Of a DNA stretch of 64,000 bases, positions 1 to 10,504 are shown in pieces (position 1 is the first letter of the stretch; every line of letters begins with the position of its first letter). A program made the position numbers and the translations under genes. This stretch comes from Fragum whitleyi (taxonomy: Eukaryota > Mollusca > Bivalvia > Cardiida > Cardiidae), in contig OX411551.1 of assembly GCA_948146395.1 (NCBI GenBank), positions 48,812,854-48,876,853 on the forward strand, given 5' to 3'. The notes below the pieces were generated by a model. That model was not told the origin of the DNA. It was given only the letters and a program-made list of their open reading frames with translations, and did not search any database.

Positions 1-394
1 AAGATCGATTTAAATTTCATTGAGTGGACAACAAAAGCTATATTTTCACGAGTGGCAGAGCCACGAGTGAAAATATAGCTTTTTTTGTTCACAAAATGAA
101 ATATTAATTGATCTTACACGAAAAACAAACGATTATTCTATTTCTTTAATGCAAAAATGAGACAAAATGTAAAATTTCTAGGACATATTTTCCTAAAGCG
201 CATCATTTTGCGCGTAATTGCTATACAACGTTCATTGTGACGTCACTTATTTCGCCCCGCATTGATGACGTCAGATAGGATGAAATGCACAACAGCAGGG
301 TATAAGTTTTTGATAATTTCACTGCTTTTGCGGTGAGATTATCAAGTGATAATCTACCGTTATTTCTCGATAAACCACTGAAAAGCATTAATAA
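1..394 (+). repeat. Dispersed repeat family A, left edge at window start
   Basis: Bases 1-115 form a fold-back of two roughly 55-base arms around a short centre near 56-62 (shared core CAAAAGCTATATTTTCAC). About 280 bases of unique sequence follow, ending near AACCACTGAAAAGCATTAAT. The whole unit is repeated in reverse at 30265-30671, which defines its ends. No coding capacity is visible. It is probably a non-autonomous DNA element; the class is unknown. The left end coincides with the window edge, so it may be cut. Confidence 0.75.
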
Positions 395-957
395 AGAAAA
401 GTTTTTTTCTCCTTTTCAAAACATTTTTGGTGAACGAAAGTTTCGTTCACCAGTGTTATATACTGTGTATGGAAAATCCTGTAGGATCTTAATAGGTTTT
501 AAATAAAGCAGTACCTCTTTAGATTCAATTTAGTATCTCTAAAGGCTTCTCTCTACAAAATCACTGTTTGTATCGTTAAATGCATGATACAATCTTTCTA
601 CATCAAGTAAAGATAATGAAAATTACACTTTAAAAACACAAAAATATCTTGGAATGTCTATACGGGCGAATTTTTGATCCGCGTAAGATTGTCGAGACTT
701 CAGAGCAAAAACAAAGTTTGTGTCTGTACACTGTATAGGCAGATACTATGTTTTTGATTTAAACCTTCGCTATTGCAACTTGTAGTAATTTGCCGGAAAT
801 GTGTGTTTATTGAGGTCGTGAACTCTTGAACTTCCACACACCCCTGATTGGCCATATCAAACGTGATGACCTACTACGATTTTACCTGCCTCCTTATGAA
901 TGAAGTCTTTGCTTATAAGTTACGAAAGGTCAAGTTTACAAACGAATGGAATGTTCC
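395..957. other. AT-rich spacer, no gene seen
   Basis: Unique AT-rich sequence between repeats A and B. Only short chance reading frames occur and no repeat or RNA gene was recognised. Confidence 0.5.
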
Positions 958-2078
958 TGCCGTATTTCTCCTATTACACGCGCCTTAGCGCGGTGCAAAA
1001 CGTCGTGGGGCGCTATTATTTCAGACTCTTTTACTTAAGTAAAAAAATACGTATTTTTGGTACCTTAGAGAAGCAAACTGTTAACATGTTCGTAATTATC
1101 GATTGAAATACGTATGCTGCCCAAGACGCTTTTCTATTTATCTATTAAGGCTATTGATTTAAAAAATAAAATAAAATGTTAGCTAATGAATTGTAATTCT
1201 GTCATTTTAAGTCATGTATCGAAATACGGTCATCCTGGACCATTAATTGCAGCTTTCAAAAGCAAGTGATTGCGTTATTAAGCAGAAGCCGAGATTATTA
1301 TTATTGTTATTATTTGTACAAGGTAGGAAGTTCCAGACGATGCAATATTCAATGTTCCGCTACCGATGGACAAAGCGGTCTTATAAATAATTACCTATTC
1401 ACGTGTGAAATAAATAATCCTGTATTAAATCCTAAAATTTCGTGATGTGTAAATGCACCCGGTACACGAAATGAAAGTGTTTCGTAGTGAAAACACAACA
1501 CGTCTGGAGCTAGCTGGGTCACCGCGTGTCGGCACGCTTTGAAGTCCCCAGATTCTTGCAAGCGGCGACGTCGCTTTTGAAATAAGTCACAGACGAGATT
1601 TTACGGGGTTTTTCCTATTTTAACAGTATGAATTGTGACTAGGATTTAATCATTTGACTCGGATATTTTGTATATTTGCAGAAGGTGAAATGATTTCAGA
1701 AATATTTTCGTAACAACGAAAGGGGGTTTTGTTCGCATGTGACTTATGAAGAATAACGAGAAATAGTTTTAATTTTGTGTTAAATTTTAACCTTTCGCAC
1801 TTCCGGAAGACTGCACGATTTAGGACGCGCTAGTTTTTCAGATGTTAAACGATCTTTTAATGACGCAACCAGCCTTATCCTGATAGGAATTTAAGATAGT
1901 TAACCCACAATCTATTGAACATTACGTCGTGGAGTAGCAGCTTTTGAAATTAAATTCGAGACCGGATTTTTCACCACGGACCGTGGACGGTTGGATGATG
2001 TTGGTCGTATGGTCAAGGGCCTGGGAATCGTATTTATGGGGGAGCGCGTTTATTAGGGAGGGCGCGTCTTAATTCTCA
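958..2078 (+). mobile_element. Family B non-autonomous DNA element, about 1.1 kb
   Basis: A near full-length relative lies on the other strand at 31282-32403. The left end reads TGCCGTATTTCTCCTATTA and the right end contains TTAGGGAGGGCGCGTC; in the other copy both ends begin TACCGTATTT, so the family has terminal inverted repeats of about 28 bases. It is less AT-rich than its surroundings and has no long ORF, so it is inferred to be a deletion derivative of a TIR transposon. The right terminus here is decayed. Confidence 0.75.
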
Positions 2079-2629
2079 TTGAAACATAAATACGCACCAC
2101 TTGACATTGACCAACCTTGATATGAAATGAAATTTAACCCATTACCAGACAACTTATGTTCTCAACTACCAAATTTACACCTCTTGCTTAAATCCCGTTT
2201 TTATCTTAAAGCTTGTTGTTGCATACTTGTGTAATGTAAATATCTTCGGTTACGGGTATTTTTGTATCATAATACCCAAATTCCATTCCCTGTTGTTGTT
2301 TTTTTTTCGTTTCAAACAAGGCCGGAAAACAGGGGATATAGCAATCTCGGTACGATTTACTGTTAATATATGAATGTCGTGAATAGATAAATAAATAAAA
2401 GAATCAAATGAACAAATATCCCAACACGATAGACCTAATTTCAAATTTTAACATCGAATGGATTTTTTTTTCAAAGTACTTGACATCGTAACTACAACTG
2501 TATAGTAGCGCTTCTATCCCTCGGATGGCTCTAGAATTTCCTCAATACAATCATTCATCTATTTGTTTTACGGGAAGTATGTAAAATATTACAAAAAACG
2601 AAACTTGGATTGTGAATCAATCGTCTGTG
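2079..2629. other. AT-rich spacer, no gene seen
   Basis: Low-complexity AT-rich DNA with a T-run near 2461. Nothing functional was recognised. Confidence 0.45.
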
Positions 2630-2748
2630 GACTGGAGCACCTTTACCTTAATATGCAAATTGGTATTTCTCGCACCAGAACTATAATGAGCATACATCCG
2701 TACGTAGCTGCCATCTTCTACCCTCTTAGGTTTACGATTATCTGCCGT
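2630..2748 (-). repeat. Diverged SINE 3' domain fragment
   Basis: Shares GGTATTTCTCGCACCAG, a CATCC block, AGCTGCCATCTTC and TAGGTTTACGATTATC with the body of the SINE seen intact at 58676-58955, in reverse orientation. The tRNA head is missing. Confidence 0.6.
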
Positions 2749-3670
2749 TTGGTAGGAGCAATAGAATTTAAACAACGACTAAATTTGGACAATTCATTAG
2801 CTGTACAAAATACCTTCCTACATAGATTTCATCGAATTGTTTTTTTTTTTTTTTTTTTTTGTTTTTTTTTAATTCATTTTTACGCAATGGCATCAGATAA
2901 TTATTCTTTCACGAGACTGAATATTACCGAAAGAGACCAAAACACAATTACGAAACAGCGGTCTTTTAATTCGGAGGATGGGGGGGGGGGACCCCATTCA
3001 GGTCGTACCAGAGCCATAGCGGATAACGTTTAAAAGTCAAAATGCAGAAAGACTGCTGTTTAATCTGCTAAAATATGGGTTCCGCATGTGGAAATTGAAT
3101 TACCTTTCTGACTGCTATTTTTTGAGTTAAGAAAAGAATCATTAGTCTAGACACTATAGTTGCCTGTTTTCTTTTCTCTAGGCTTATCGCTCTCTGTCTA
3201 TTGGTCTGTCTCTGTCTGTCACTCTCTCTACCTTTCTTTTCCTCTCTTTCTCATTCTTTGAATTTAGAATTTTGACGAGATACTTTCCCTTGATTATTTT
3301 TTACATTTATAATTTCTCTTTTCTCAACGAATTCAATATATCACTTTAGAATGCCAACAGATTCGTTCACCATCAGTACTTTCAGTGCTTTGATTTTCCC
3401 TGTGCCAGGTTCCTACATTATCAAGATTGTTTTCATTGAATATTCATTCCACAAAAATTGAACCTAAGAAAGGGTTAAATTTATGAGCTATTTTGAAATT
3501 GGTTTTCAGAATTTATGAAAATTAACTACATTGGATGTTAGGGAAATAATTTTTCCAAAAACAGCAGTAATTAAAGCCCACACCTTCATTTTAAAAGAAG
3601 GCGCTATTATAACAGTAATATCAAGTTTTGCTAAAACTACTCCGAGCAAGAAATTATCACAGGATATATT
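2749..3670. repeat. Low-complexity spacer: poly-T, poly-G and CT-rich tracts
   Basis: Contains a T-run of about 23 bases interrupted by a G at 2840-2869, a G-run at 2980-2990, and a CT-rich stretch at 3178-3260. No gene was recognised. A 156-codon open frame across this stretch owes its length to the homopolymers. Confidence 0.55.
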
Positions 3671-3745
3671 GATGGTTTAGTGCAAGACTGTACTAAGTGT
3701 ATATACAGTGTTTATACACTTAGTACAGTCTCGCACTGAACCATC
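3671..3745. repeat. Hairpin with 33-base arms
   Basis: The arms starting GATGGTTTAGTGCAAGACTG and ending CTCGCACTGAACCATC pair at 31 of 33 positions around a 9-base loop. No flanking gene. Probably a short fold-back element; a small-RNA precursor cannot be excluded. Confidence 0.75.
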
Positions 3746-3750
3746 CATAT

Positions 3751-3804
3751 GCAAAATTGTTGTAAGTGCCTATAAATATATAGGCATTTACAATGGTTTT
3801 GCAT
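3751..3804. repeat. Hairpin with TGCCTATA core
   Basis: GCAAAATTGTTGTAAGTGCC is mirrored by TAGGCATTTACAATGGTTTTGC. It lies five bases from the preceding hairpin. Related hairpins occur at 16961-17014, 42901-42954 and 61761-61785. Confidence 0.65.
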
Positions 3805-3844
3805 TGATGTATTGATACTGTAAACATGTTTCGTAATTTATCGA

Positions 3845-3962
3845 AGTTGGATAACAGCTGAAGACTTTGGGAAGGATGTAATGGTAGTACCAGTACCTGG
3901 AATCAATTGTTAAGTGCTCCTTTAGCTTAATAATGAATTGTTAAAAGCAGCATTAAACACAA
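3845..3962 (+). repeat. SINE 3' fragment
   Basis: GGAAGGATGTAATGGTAGTA, AAGTGCTCC and TTGTTAAAAGCAGCATTAAAC match the 3' domain of the SINE at 58676-58955. The tRNA-derived head is absent. Confidence 0.6.
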
Positions 3963-4053
3963 TTAAGTCAAACAATAATTTTTAGGATGTAACAGGTCCA
4001 GATCAATCTTATATATAAGAGGAATATAAAAAAAAATCATAAATCAATAAAAC

Positions 4054-4330
4054 TGGCTCGTTGGCCGAGTGGTTTACGCGCTTGATTCATAACCTGGTGG
4101 TTGCAGGTTTGAGCCCCACTGGAGGCGGGTAGTACATTTGGGCAGGACACTTTACAGATGGGGCCCCAGTCCACCAAGCTGTTAAAGTGGGTATCAGTGG
4201 TTAGAACCTATTCCCTCTCTCTCAATGTGTAGGATAATATCTGGAATGAGTTAGGACCGCAATGGAAATAAGATACATACGACCCTTTATTGTGTTATCC
4301 TCGAGTGAAAAAGAAACAAACAAAAAAAAC
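4054..4330 (+). repeat. tRNA-Ser/Leu-like SINE
   Basis: The head has an A-box-like TGGCCGAGTGGTTTACGC, the D-arm pattern of class II tRNAs, and a B-box-like GGTTTGAGCCCC. A roughly 190-base unrelated body and an A-rich tail near 4310-4330 follow. The acceptor arms do not pair, so it is a SINE and not a tRNA gene. It differs from the commoner SINE family of this window. Confidence 0.7.
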
Positions 4331-4647
4331 ATATTTTGTGGGTAATAGATAATTAATGAATTGCTGACCGTGTCCCTTGAACTCCACAACACACCCCTCA
4401 GATATCAATTAAAACATTATTTATCTGCAAAATCTTTTTTCAAGAACATAAAATGAACAGCAAATCTTTGGAGGGCGATCTACACGTCATAACTACAGCT
4501 GATGTATTTATATGGCATTAAGTCATCCATTTAACAAAAATATTTCAAACAAAATTGCATAAAATGTTGTAGTTCAATAGCCATTTCTTTATGAAAGTGT
4601 GTTTTGATCAGACAACAAACTTTTTTAATATTAGTTTGGCAATTTAG
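4331..4647. other. AT-rich spacer, no gene seen
   Basis: No coding, RNA or repeat feature recognised. Confidence 0.45.
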
Positions 4648-4713
4648 AGTGAGTGAACAAAGGTCAAATTTGTCTATACAGGTATAGACAAAATTGACCT
4701 TTGATCACTCACT
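4648..4713. repeat. Hairpin with about 30-base arms
   Basis: AGTGAGTGAACAAAGGTCAA pairs with TTGACCTTTGATCACTCACT, and the inner TTGTCTATAC pairs with GTATAGACAA. Two or three mismatches and a very short loop. Confidence 0.75.
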
Positions 4714-4905
4714 TAAACTTGTGGATCTATAACAGCAGTAATCTGTTGCTTTCAATGAGTATCCCAACACTTTGGGTTTGTGCAAGTATCATTATTGTGA
4801 CCCGTCACCCAAAAAGGAACCATTTGGGAACTGTAGGCTGTAAAATAAATATTCTAAAAATAGATTGGGTTCGGCTAAGGTCAACCAGAGGTTGTATTTC
4901 AAAAA

Positions 4906-5219
4906 ACAAGAGCTGTCACTGTAAGATGACAATGCCCCCGACACCGCTTTGATTTTAAATTATGGCCAATCTATGTTGAAGGTCAAGGTCATCCAGGGGT
5001 CAAGGTCACCAAAGTATGTGCCTACAGAAAGGTAATGTACCAAGGAATGTTGTGGTAAAGTATGATGCGAATATGTTAAGTAATAAGGAAGTTATGGCCA
5101 ATGTTAAAGTTTTTGGACGGAATGACGGACGGACGGACGGACAGACGGACGGACAGACGGACGGACAGACGGACGGACGGACAAGTCAAATTTATGATGC
5201 CTCCCTATCGGGGGCATAA
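4906..5219 (+). mobile_element. ACAAGAG element, ATGCCCCCGA type (H1)
   Basis: Begins ACAAGAGCTGTCAC, then carries motif ATGCCCCCGA at 4932-4941. It ends with its reverse complement TCGGGGGCAT at 5208-5217 inside a small hairpin, followed by A-rich sequence. A GGAC-type microsatellite (GGACGGACAGAC units, 5117-5182) precedes the 3' end. Other copies are at 21137-21317 and a 5' fragment at 19574-19690. Inserted in the TGTGACC element. Helentron-like architecture is an inference. Confidence 0.75.
5117..5182. repeat. GACGGACA microsatellite
   Basis: Tandem 4- and 8-base units of GGAC and AGAC inside the H1 element. Confidence 0.9.
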
Positions 5220-5487
5220 TTACACAAGAAGGTAGAAAGATTATTCTAGATTTAGAAAATTAACAGTGTGAAAAGTTTCAACATAATCAGTCTGCGCAAT
5301 CCACACAGTCTGACCAGGGTCAACAATTTACGCACCATCAAAATGGTCGCTTTTCGTGTGATGGTTCACAATAATATTTATACTCAGAAAGAATATGGTG
5401 GTTGGTTACAGTACAAGTGTAAGAAATACCAGGAACCCTGGAATGCTAGGTCCTCCTGAACTGCAGCATTGAATGACTGAAATACTG

Positions 5488-5600
5488 TTTACCCTTGTCA
5501 TGCTGAACCTGGAACATTCCTGCTTTTGCTGAAAGTGAAGACAAAGATCAGCCTGCACATTATGTGCAGACTGATCTTAGTCTTAACTGCTTGATCTTTT
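5488..5600. mobile_element. Partial M1 MITE
   Basis: Starts ACCCTTGTCATGCTGAACC and keeps the central hairpin (CAGCCTGCACAT and ATGTGCAGACTG), but lacks the far end of the 250-base M1 family. Confidence 0.6.
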
Positions 5601-5971
5601 TTTTACTTTCCATATCATGAACTTTAGCAATCATATTTTAATAACAAATACTGACTCTAAATAAGCACATTCAGTTTTTTCCCCCTTTTTTGCCTATTGA
5701 TTATTTTGATGCAATTTTTACAAAGCTTTTATTGGGTTTAAAGTTATATTTAAGCTAATTCAAAAAAATAAAAAAACAGATTCAAAAGTTTTTCTACTTA
5801 TCTAAAAATAGGGCTGAAACAAGGACTTTTATTGGTTCAGATAAACAAGAACAATGGCGTATCAATGAAGAAGAGAAAGAACTCTGACAAAGTATAACGA
5901 TCAATGACACTGCATTCACTCCCTTTGTAATCAACAATTGGATTAATCAAAACCAGGAACACTCTAGTAAT
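5601..5971. other. AT-rich spacer, no gene seen
   Basis: Nothing recognised. Confidence 0.4.
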
Positions 5972-6199
5972 TTAACCCTTTGCTGTTTAATCCCTGCTTT
6001 TTACGTGCCTGTGATTTTATGATTGAAAAAACATTGTGAAAAAAGAAGAAATTGCTTCTGACAAGACTTTCTTCTTTTTCCACACTATTTTCTACCGAAC
6101 TGAATGGTTATTTTTTAAATTTAATCCACTTTAAATTTTCGTCTGCAAAACCTTTGAATTTGGGCAGGTCCAAAATTTTGAAAAACAGGAAAGTGTTAA
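5972..6199 (+). mobile_element. M2 MITE with TTAA at both ends
   Basis: Runs from TTAACCCTTTGCTGTTTAA to AGGAAAGTGTTAA. A reverse-strand copy at 24265-24493 aligns along the full length and also begins and ends with TTAA. TTAA duplication suggests piggyBac-class mobilisation (inference). In both places an M1 MITE is the right-hand neighbour. Confidence 0.75.
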
Positions 6200-6227
6200 A
6201 AGATGCCAGTTTGTCTCTCATGATTTA

Positions 6228-6486
6228 TTAACCCTTGTCATACTGAATTAAAAGCTTCTTTCAGAAATGCTCTCAAATCAAAGAACTGACAGCCCTAGAA
6301 TCCAAAGGTGAAGGGCAATATTGATTTTTTGAAATTAAATTTCATACACATTCCTGCCTTTTACGGAGACAAACAGGTGGTGTAGGCTAAGATCAGACTG
6401 CACTTACTATTAGGTGCAGGCTGATCTTTGTCTACACCTCCTGCAAAAGCAGGAATATGTTCTGGGTTCTGCATGACAAGGGTTAA
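6228..6486. mobile_element. M1 MITE, full length
   Basis: TTAACCCTTGTCAT at the left mirrors ATGACAAGGGTTAA at the right. The centre carries a conserved stem (ATCAGACTGCAC and GTGCAGGCTGAT). TTAA flanks both ends. Other full copies: 11170-11415, 24490-24737, 33289-33535. Confidence 0.8.
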
Positions 6487-7393
6487 TGTTGCACTATTTT
6501 TATCATAATTCTAAATCTGTCTGTCCTTCTCAGTATGCTAAAATATCAGTCTTTCTCTCACACACTCTCTCTCTGCCTTGCTCTAAATCAACCTTTTTTC
6601 TTGATGTACAACTGTCGAGTTATAAATTCTAAATTTTTTACATTTTTTACAACAACTTTGATGCTGATGTACATATACAAGACTTTTACAGGGGCCCAAT
6701 TGTTTCATTATGTTTGTCCCTAAACTTTTGTACTCAACTTTCAAGCTATGTAAATGTGCCAAAAATCTTCAATCTGACTAACTTAATCTCTTTTTATGCC
6801 GAATTAAAACAAAATTACATTAAAATTGGAATTCTGCAAACACAGAGCATCAATTGTTTCTCTTTTTTTCTAAATTGTTTTTATATGTTCTGGCATAAAA
6901 AGGAAATAAAGATGATATCGACTTAGATCAGACTCACAAATGTACTGATCTTTGTCTATACTTTTTGCCAAAGCTGGAATAGAAAAAAAATCTTATGATT
7001 ATTTTGCATTCTTTCATTTTGATTTCAAGACCAAAATTTTGTTAAAATCTTAGTAAGCTTAGTATTAAGAAATTAAGATAACTCAATATATCTTCATTAA
7101 ACTTGTCATTTAAGTTGAAACATCATTACTCATTTAAGAATTTAATAAAAGCACATTTCATCATGATCAACCATTAAAATAATATTGTCAGATTTCAAAT
7201 CAGTATTCAGGTAATAGCACACATATATTAATTGCCCAAACATCAAAAAGATTTTAAACCTAAATGTATTAATCAACTCTTGAGAGTGGCGACACTGACT
7301 CTCAGACTATTGCAATAAATGATTAGATAGGAAAATAATGTTCAAAAATAATTCAAAGCATTAAAAAAATAGATTAACAAAATTATTATATGT
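6487..7393. other. AT-rich spacer with one M1 core fragment
   Basis: A decayed M1 hairpin core is visible at about 6925-6985 (GATCAGACTCAC and ACTGATCTTTGTCTATAC). The rest is featureless. Confidence 0.45.
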
Positions 7394-8058
7394 AAACCCT
7401 TTTGATGCTGTTTACTGAATATTTGTGTTGTACAAAAAGCTTTGACAAATAGGATAGGCTAAGATCAGACTGCACATCTGTGAAGACTAATCTTAGCATA
7501 CACTGCTAATTTTTGTTATGATTTTTTGTGTTAAAACTGCACAGAAGTGCAGGCTGATCTTAGCATACACTGCTAATTTTTGTTATGAATTTTTGTGTTA
7601 AAACTGCACAGAAGTGCAGGCTGATCTTAGCATACACTGCTCATTTTTATTATGAATTTTTGTGTTAAAACTGCACAGAAGTGCAGGCTGATCTTAGCAT
7701 ACACTGCTTATTTTTGTTATGAATTTTTGTGTTAAAACTGCACAGAAGTGCAGGCTGATCTTAGCATACACTGCTCATTTTTATTATGAATTTTTGTGTT
7801 AAAACTGCACAGAAGTGCAGGCTGATCTTAGCATACACTGCTCATTTTTATTATGAATTTTTGTGTTAAAACTGCACAGAAGTGCAGGCTGATCTAAGAA
7901 TACACTGCTCATTTTTATTATGAATTATTGTGTTAAAACTGCACATCCGTGCAGGCTGATCTTAGCATACACTGCTCATTTTTATTATCAGATATTGTGT
8001 TAAAAGTTGACCCAGACTAGTTCAAAATGTCCTTTTAAATTCAGCAGGATATGGGTTA
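7394..8058. mobile_element. M1-like MITE with expanded internal tandem array
   Basis: Outer ends AACCCTTTTGATGCTG and CAGCAGGATATGGGTTAA resemble M1 termini. The interior contains the M1 stem module repeated in tandem (7466-8002). Confidence 0.55.
7466..8002. repeat. 67-bp tandem array, about 8 units
   Basis: Each unit contains ACTGCACAGAAGTGCAGG, CTGATCTTAGCATACACTGC and an AT-rich spacer ending GTGTTAAA. Inner units are nearly identical, while the first and last diverge. The unit core matches the M1 hairpin. It is not CRISPR: there are no unique spacers. Confidence 0.9.
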
Positions 8059-8304
8059 AAGCTGAATCAAGAATCAAGCATTGTCATCTGTTAATTTTCA
8101 ACGTTTCTAATTTACTGTCCCAAATAAAAGTTTAGTTTTTAAAGGATATTTTATTTAATATAAATAAAATAGAAAAAATTGTCACAAGATACGCCCGTCA
8201 CACTGCTTAGTATTAACTGGGGGTTTGAATAGAACTGAGGTTATTTTAAGAGAATATTTTTTGTCATGTTTTGTGTAGAGAGACAGATGGACAAAGGTAA
8301 GAGG

Positions 8305-8978
8305 TATACTCCGGACAAGATTCTAGTATGAAAAACAACAATGGGCAATAACTCAAAAAATAGGCCAGGTAGAATTATGGTTCTTGTACACTGCACTCCC
8401 TCTTGATGACATCTATACACCCATTAAGTTTCATGATCCTAGCTATTATACTTTTAGAGATATACTCCGGACAAGATTCTAGCATGAAAAACAACAAAGG
8501 GCAATAACTGAAAAAATAGGTCAGGTAGAATTATGGTTATTGTACACTGCACTCCCCCTTGGTGAGATCTATACACCCATGCAGTTTCATGATCCTAGCT
8601 ATTATACTTTTAGAGATATACTCCGGACAAGATTCTAGTATGAAAAACAACAAAGGGCAATGACTCAAAAAATAGGCCAGGTAGAGTTATGGTTCTTGTG
8701 CACTGCACTCCCCCTTGTTGATATCTATTCACCCATGAAGTTTCATGATCCTAGCTATTATACTTTTAGAGATATACTCCAGACAAGATTCTAGTATGAA
8801 AAACAACAAAGGGCAATAACTCAAAAAATAGGCCAGGAAGAGTTATGGTTCTTGTGCACTGCACTCCCCCTTGGTGAGATCTATACACCCATGAAGTTTC
8901 ATGATCCTAGCTATTATACTTTAAGAGATATACTCTGGACAAGATTCAAGTCTAAAAAACAACAGGGCAATAACTCAA
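8305..8978. repeat. 156-bp minisatellite, about 4.3 units
   Basis: Units carry GGGCAATAACTCAAAAAATA, TTCTTGTGCACTGCACTCCC and TTTCATGATCCTAGCTATTA. Unit spacing is exactly 156 across five anchors. Confidence 0.9.
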
Positions 8979-10145
8979 ACAAGAGGGCCATAGTGGCCCT
9001 TAATCTCTCACCTGAATTAACAATCTAAAAAAATATTCAAGGTATTTCTAAGATTTAACCCAATGACCTAGTTTTTGACCCCACTTGACCCAATTTCGAA
9101 CTTGTCCAAGATTTCATCAAGATAATTATTCTGACCAAGTTTTAGGGTGATTAGGCGAAAAACATGGCCTCTAGAGTGTCCACAAGGTTTTTCTTAGATT
9201 TGACCCCATGACCTAGTTTTTGACCCCACTTGACCCAATTTCGAACTTGTCCAAGCTTTTATAAAGAAAATCATTCTGACCAATTTTCAGGATGATTGGG
9301 CTAAAAATATGGCCTCTAGAGTGTCCACAAGGTTTATCTAAGATTTGACTCTGTGACCTAGTTTTTGACCCCACTTGACCCAATTTCGAACTTGTCCAAG
9401 ATTTCATCAAGATAATCATTCTGACCAATTTTCAGGATGATTGGGCTAAAAATATGGCCTCTAGAGTGTCCACAAGGTATTTCTAAGATTTGACTCTGTG
9501 ACCTAGTTTTTGACCCCACTTGACCCAATTTCGAACTTGTCCAAGATTTCATCAAGATAATCATTCTGACCAATTTTCGGGATGATTGGGCTAAAAATAT
9601 GGCCTCTAGAGTGTCCACAAGGTTTTTCTTAGATTTGACCCTGTGACCTAGTTTTTGACCCCACTTGACCCAATTTCGAACTTGTCCAAGATTTCATCAA
9701 GAAAATCATTCTGACCAATTTTCAGGATGATCGGGCTAAAAATATCGCCTATAGAGTGTCCACAAGGCTTTTCTAAGATTTAATCCTGTGACCTAGTTTT
9801 TGACCCCACTTGACCCAATTTCGAACTTGTCCAAGATTTCATCAAGATAATCATTCTGACCAATTTTCAGGATGATTGGGCTAAAAATATGACCTCTAGA
9901 GTGTCCACAAGGTTTTTCTTAGATTTGGCCCAGTGACCTAGTTTTTGACCCCACTTTACCCAATTTCGAACTTGTCCAAGATTTCATCAAGATAATTATT
10001 CTGACCAATTTTTAGGATGATTGGGCTAAAAAAATGGCCTCTAGAGTGTCCACAAGGTAAATGTTGACGACGCACAATGGCCACGGACGACGGACATCAA
10101 ATAACCCCAAAAGCTCACCTTGAGCACTTTGTGCTCAGGTGAGCT
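8979..10145 (+). mobile_element. ACAAGAG element with 145-bp minisatellite (H2)
   Basis: Begins ACAAGAGGGCCATAGTGGCC (a short hairpin), then TCTCACCTGA. Seven 145-base units follow (GACCTA at 9066, 9210, 9355, 9500, 9645, 9790 and 9935), then a GACGGAC region. It ends in the hairpin AGCTCACCTTGAGCAC, TTT, GTGCTCAGGTGAGCT (10112-10145). TCAGGTGAG at the 3' end is the reverse complement of the 5' motif. Other copies: 25103-29318, 29443-30159, 48181-50241. Confidence 0.85.
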
Positions 10146-10504
10146 AAAAAAAGGCCAAGTAGAGTTTTGGTTCTTGTGCACTGCACTCCCCCTTGGTGAG
10201 ATCTATACACCCATGCAGTTTCATGATCCTAGCTATTATACTTTTAGAGATATACTCCGGACAAGATTCTAGTATGAAAAAAAACAAAGGGCAATAACTC
10301 AAAAAATAGGCCAGGTAGAGTTATGGTTCTTGTGCACTGCACTCAGTAATGATGAGAAGAATGCAATTGCCAAGTTTGAAGTCGATCAGACTTCAAGTGA
10401 CAGAGTTATGCTCCGGACAAAGAAGTGGACGCCGCCGGACGCCCGGACGCCCGGACGCCACGGGTGATCCCATAATACGTCCCGTCTTCGACAGGCGTAT
10501 AAAA

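Larger units (their letters stand above)
4796..5370. mobile_element. TGTGACC-type TIR element, interrupted
   Basis: Ends TGTGACCCGTCACCC and GTGTGATGGTTCACA are imperfect inverted repeats. Copies at 42067-42303 and 62935-63126 show the TIR is about 35 bases (TGTGACC, TCACA, AAAAAGGGACCATCTGGGAA). This copy is split by a later element at 4906-5219. Non-autonomous; the flanking TA in another copy hints at TA target use. Confidence 0.7.
8280..10504 (+). mobile_element. 156-bp minisatellite element, interrupted (H6)
   Basis: Tandem 156-base units (TATACTCCGG at 8305, 8461, 8617, 8773 and 8929) resume at 10251 after an inserted element. The 3' part has CGGACGCC repeats (10427-10460) and ends in the hairpin TACGTCCCGTCTTCGACAGG with GCGTA followed by an A-run at 10504. 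The 5' end is not resolved. The monomer is homologous to the one at 39060-39675. Confidence 0.7.

Noticed and set aside
2563..3033. 156-codon plus-strand open frame
   Set aside because: It runs through a T-run and a G-run that encode Phe and Gly stretches and overlaps a reverse SINE fragment; no homology or splice sites.
4054..4135. tRNA gene (Ser/Leu type)
   Set aside because: A and B boxes are present but the acceptor arms do not pair, and a SINE body and A-rich tail follow.
7466..8002. Regular 67-bp repeats as a CRISPR-like array
   Set aside because: Repeats are contiguous with no unique spacers, in a eukaryotic repeat-rich context, and derive from a MITE hairpin.
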